Source of the DNA: Pelotomaculum sp.
Lineage (GTDB): Bacteria > Bacillota > Desulfotomaculia > Desulfotomaculales > Pelotomaculaceae
Length of the DNA: 5,904 bases
NCBI GenBank assembly: GCA_022839445.1
Contig: JALHFC010000080.1
Coordinates: 1-5,904 of the forward strand
Direction: 5' to 3'
Shown: one piece after another, positions 5,502 to 5,904 of the stretch
Layout: each line of letters begins with the position of its first letter
How positions within the stretch are numbered: position 1 is the first letter of the stretch
Notes under the pieces: model-generated
What the model was told of the DNA's origin: nothing
Databases searched by the model: none
Seen by the model: only the letters and a program-made list of their open reading frames with translations
Made by a program: the position numbers and the translations under genes

Positions 5502-5577
<76 letters not shown>

Positions 5578-5689
5578 GAATGAGAAGTGGGAAGCGAGAG
5601 GTTGGAAGTGGGATTAAGAAGGAATTCGCCAAGGCGAATTCCAACAAGAAATCTCACCTCCCACTTCTCGTATCAAACTTCTCAAATAC
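5578..5689. repeat. Palindromic spacer repeat, copy 2 (112 bases)
   Basis: Sister of the element at 5158-5269, with exactly the same length and the same position relative to its flanking genes (after a Thr tRNA, before another tRNA). The core hairpin is GGAATTCGCC (5621-5630) / GGCGAATTCC (5633-5642). The outer arms include GAGAAGTGGGA (5582-5592) perfectly complementary to TCCCACTTCTC (5659-5669). Shared blocks with copy 1 include GGATTAAG/AGATTAAG, the core, CCAACAA after it, and terminal AAATAC. It has no coding capacity and no T-run for termination. Confidence 0.85.
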
Positions 5690-5766
5690 GGCGGCGTAGC
5701 TCAGCTGGTTAGAGCACACGGTTCATACCCGTGGTGTCCGGGGTTCAAGTCCCTGCGCCGCTACCA
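5690..5766 (+). tRNA. Elongator tRNA-Met (anticodon CAT)
   Basis: Complete 77-base cloverleaf with encoded CCA. The acceptor pair GGCGGCG/CGCCGCT ends in a G1-U72 pair, as in the B. subtilis elongator Met tRNA. The anticodon stem CACGG/CCGTG encloses loop TTCATAC with CAT at 5724-5726. The T-stem CGGGG/CCCTG has one G-U pair. It lacks the initiator C1-A72 feature and does not resemble tRNA-Ile2, so elongator Met is the best call. Confidence 0.92.
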
Positions 5767-5787
5767 AATGAAAGAGCTAGAAAATAC

Positions 5788-5820
5788 ATAAAATAAGGAC
5801 TTTTTAGGTCCTTATTTTAT
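5788..5820 (+). terminator. Terminator hairpin of the tRNA cluster
   Basis: A perfect 13-bp inverted repeat, ATAAAATAAGGAC (5788-5800) with GTCCTTATTTTAT (5808-5820) and loop TTTTTAG. The T-rich 3' arm can serve as the U-tract, with the A-rich arm opposite allowing bidirectional use. A second T-run (5850-5856) after GGGGGC, with weak pairing GGG/CCC upstream, may act as backup. Confidence 0.75.
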
Positions 5821-5898
5821 CTTGAGGGACTGACCCTTTTATCGGGGGCTTTTTTTATTTTAAAGCGTAAATTTTAAATTCTGCGGAAGGATTTTTAC

Positions 5899-5904
5899 AT
5901 GATA
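5899..5904 (+). CDS. Possible start of the next gene, cut by window end
   Basis: ATG at 5899 is preceded by GGAAGGA (5885-5891), a good Shine-Dalgarno at seven-base spacing. Only two codons (Met-Ile) are visible, so the product cannot be named. The Met-Ile start does not fit the usual start of EF-Tu or ribosomal protein L33. The 78 bases between the terminator hairpin and this site are AT-rich, with no clear promoter seen. Confidence 0.3.

Noticed and set aside
5690..5766. tRNA-Ile2 (CAT anticodon read after lysidine modification)
   Set aside because: The acceptor stem with G1-U72, A73 and the anticodon arm match elongator tRNA-Met, not tRNA-Ile2.

Overview
The window looks like chromosomal DNA from a spore-forming member of the Clostridia, probably of the Desulfotomaculum/Pelotomaculum type. 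This is inferred from protein resemblance and gene order, not from a search. The backbone cysS - mrnC - rlmB - rae1(yacP) - sigH is the order I recall from Bacillus subtilis. SigH, the early stationary-phase and sporulation sigma factor, is very clearly recognisable. Two things are added to that backbone here: a thyX-like gene between mrnC and rlmB, and a five-gene tRNA cluster after sigH.

Region 1 (1-3980) is a tightly packed rightward operon. It runs from cysS (5' end cut by the window) through mrnC (Mini-III RNase), a divergent ThyX-like flavoenzyme and rlmB (23S rRNA 2'-O-methyltransferase) to rae1/yacP (ribosome-associated NYN endonuclease). Genes overlap or nearly touch, so translational coupling is likely. 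Apart from thyX, every product acts in tRNA charging, rRNA maturation or the translating ribosome. The ThyX-like protein keeps some dUMP-site residues but has lost several signature ones, and its gene is visibly more AT-rich than its neighbours. It is the best candidate here for an undescribed function.

Region 2 (3981-4281) is an intergenic stretch of about 300 bases. It holds an interrupted hairpin just after the rae1 stop, a textbook housekeeping promoter for sigH (TTGACG, 17-base spacer, TATAAT), and a long imperfect inverted repeat flanking that promoter. sigH (4282-4926) follows and ends at an intrinsic terminator.

Region 3 (5038-5820) is a tRNA cluster: Thr(TGT), Tyr(GTA), initiator Met(CAT), Thr(GGT), elongator Met(CAT), all with encoded CCA. 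There is a strong promoter before the first tRNA, a second extended -10 promoter directly before the initiator tRNA, and a terminator hairpin at the end. The spacers after the two Thr tRNAs are each exactly 112 bases and are two copies of one palindromic repeat. The initiator tRNA is one base short in its acceptor/T-arm region. The window ends at a possible start of another gene.
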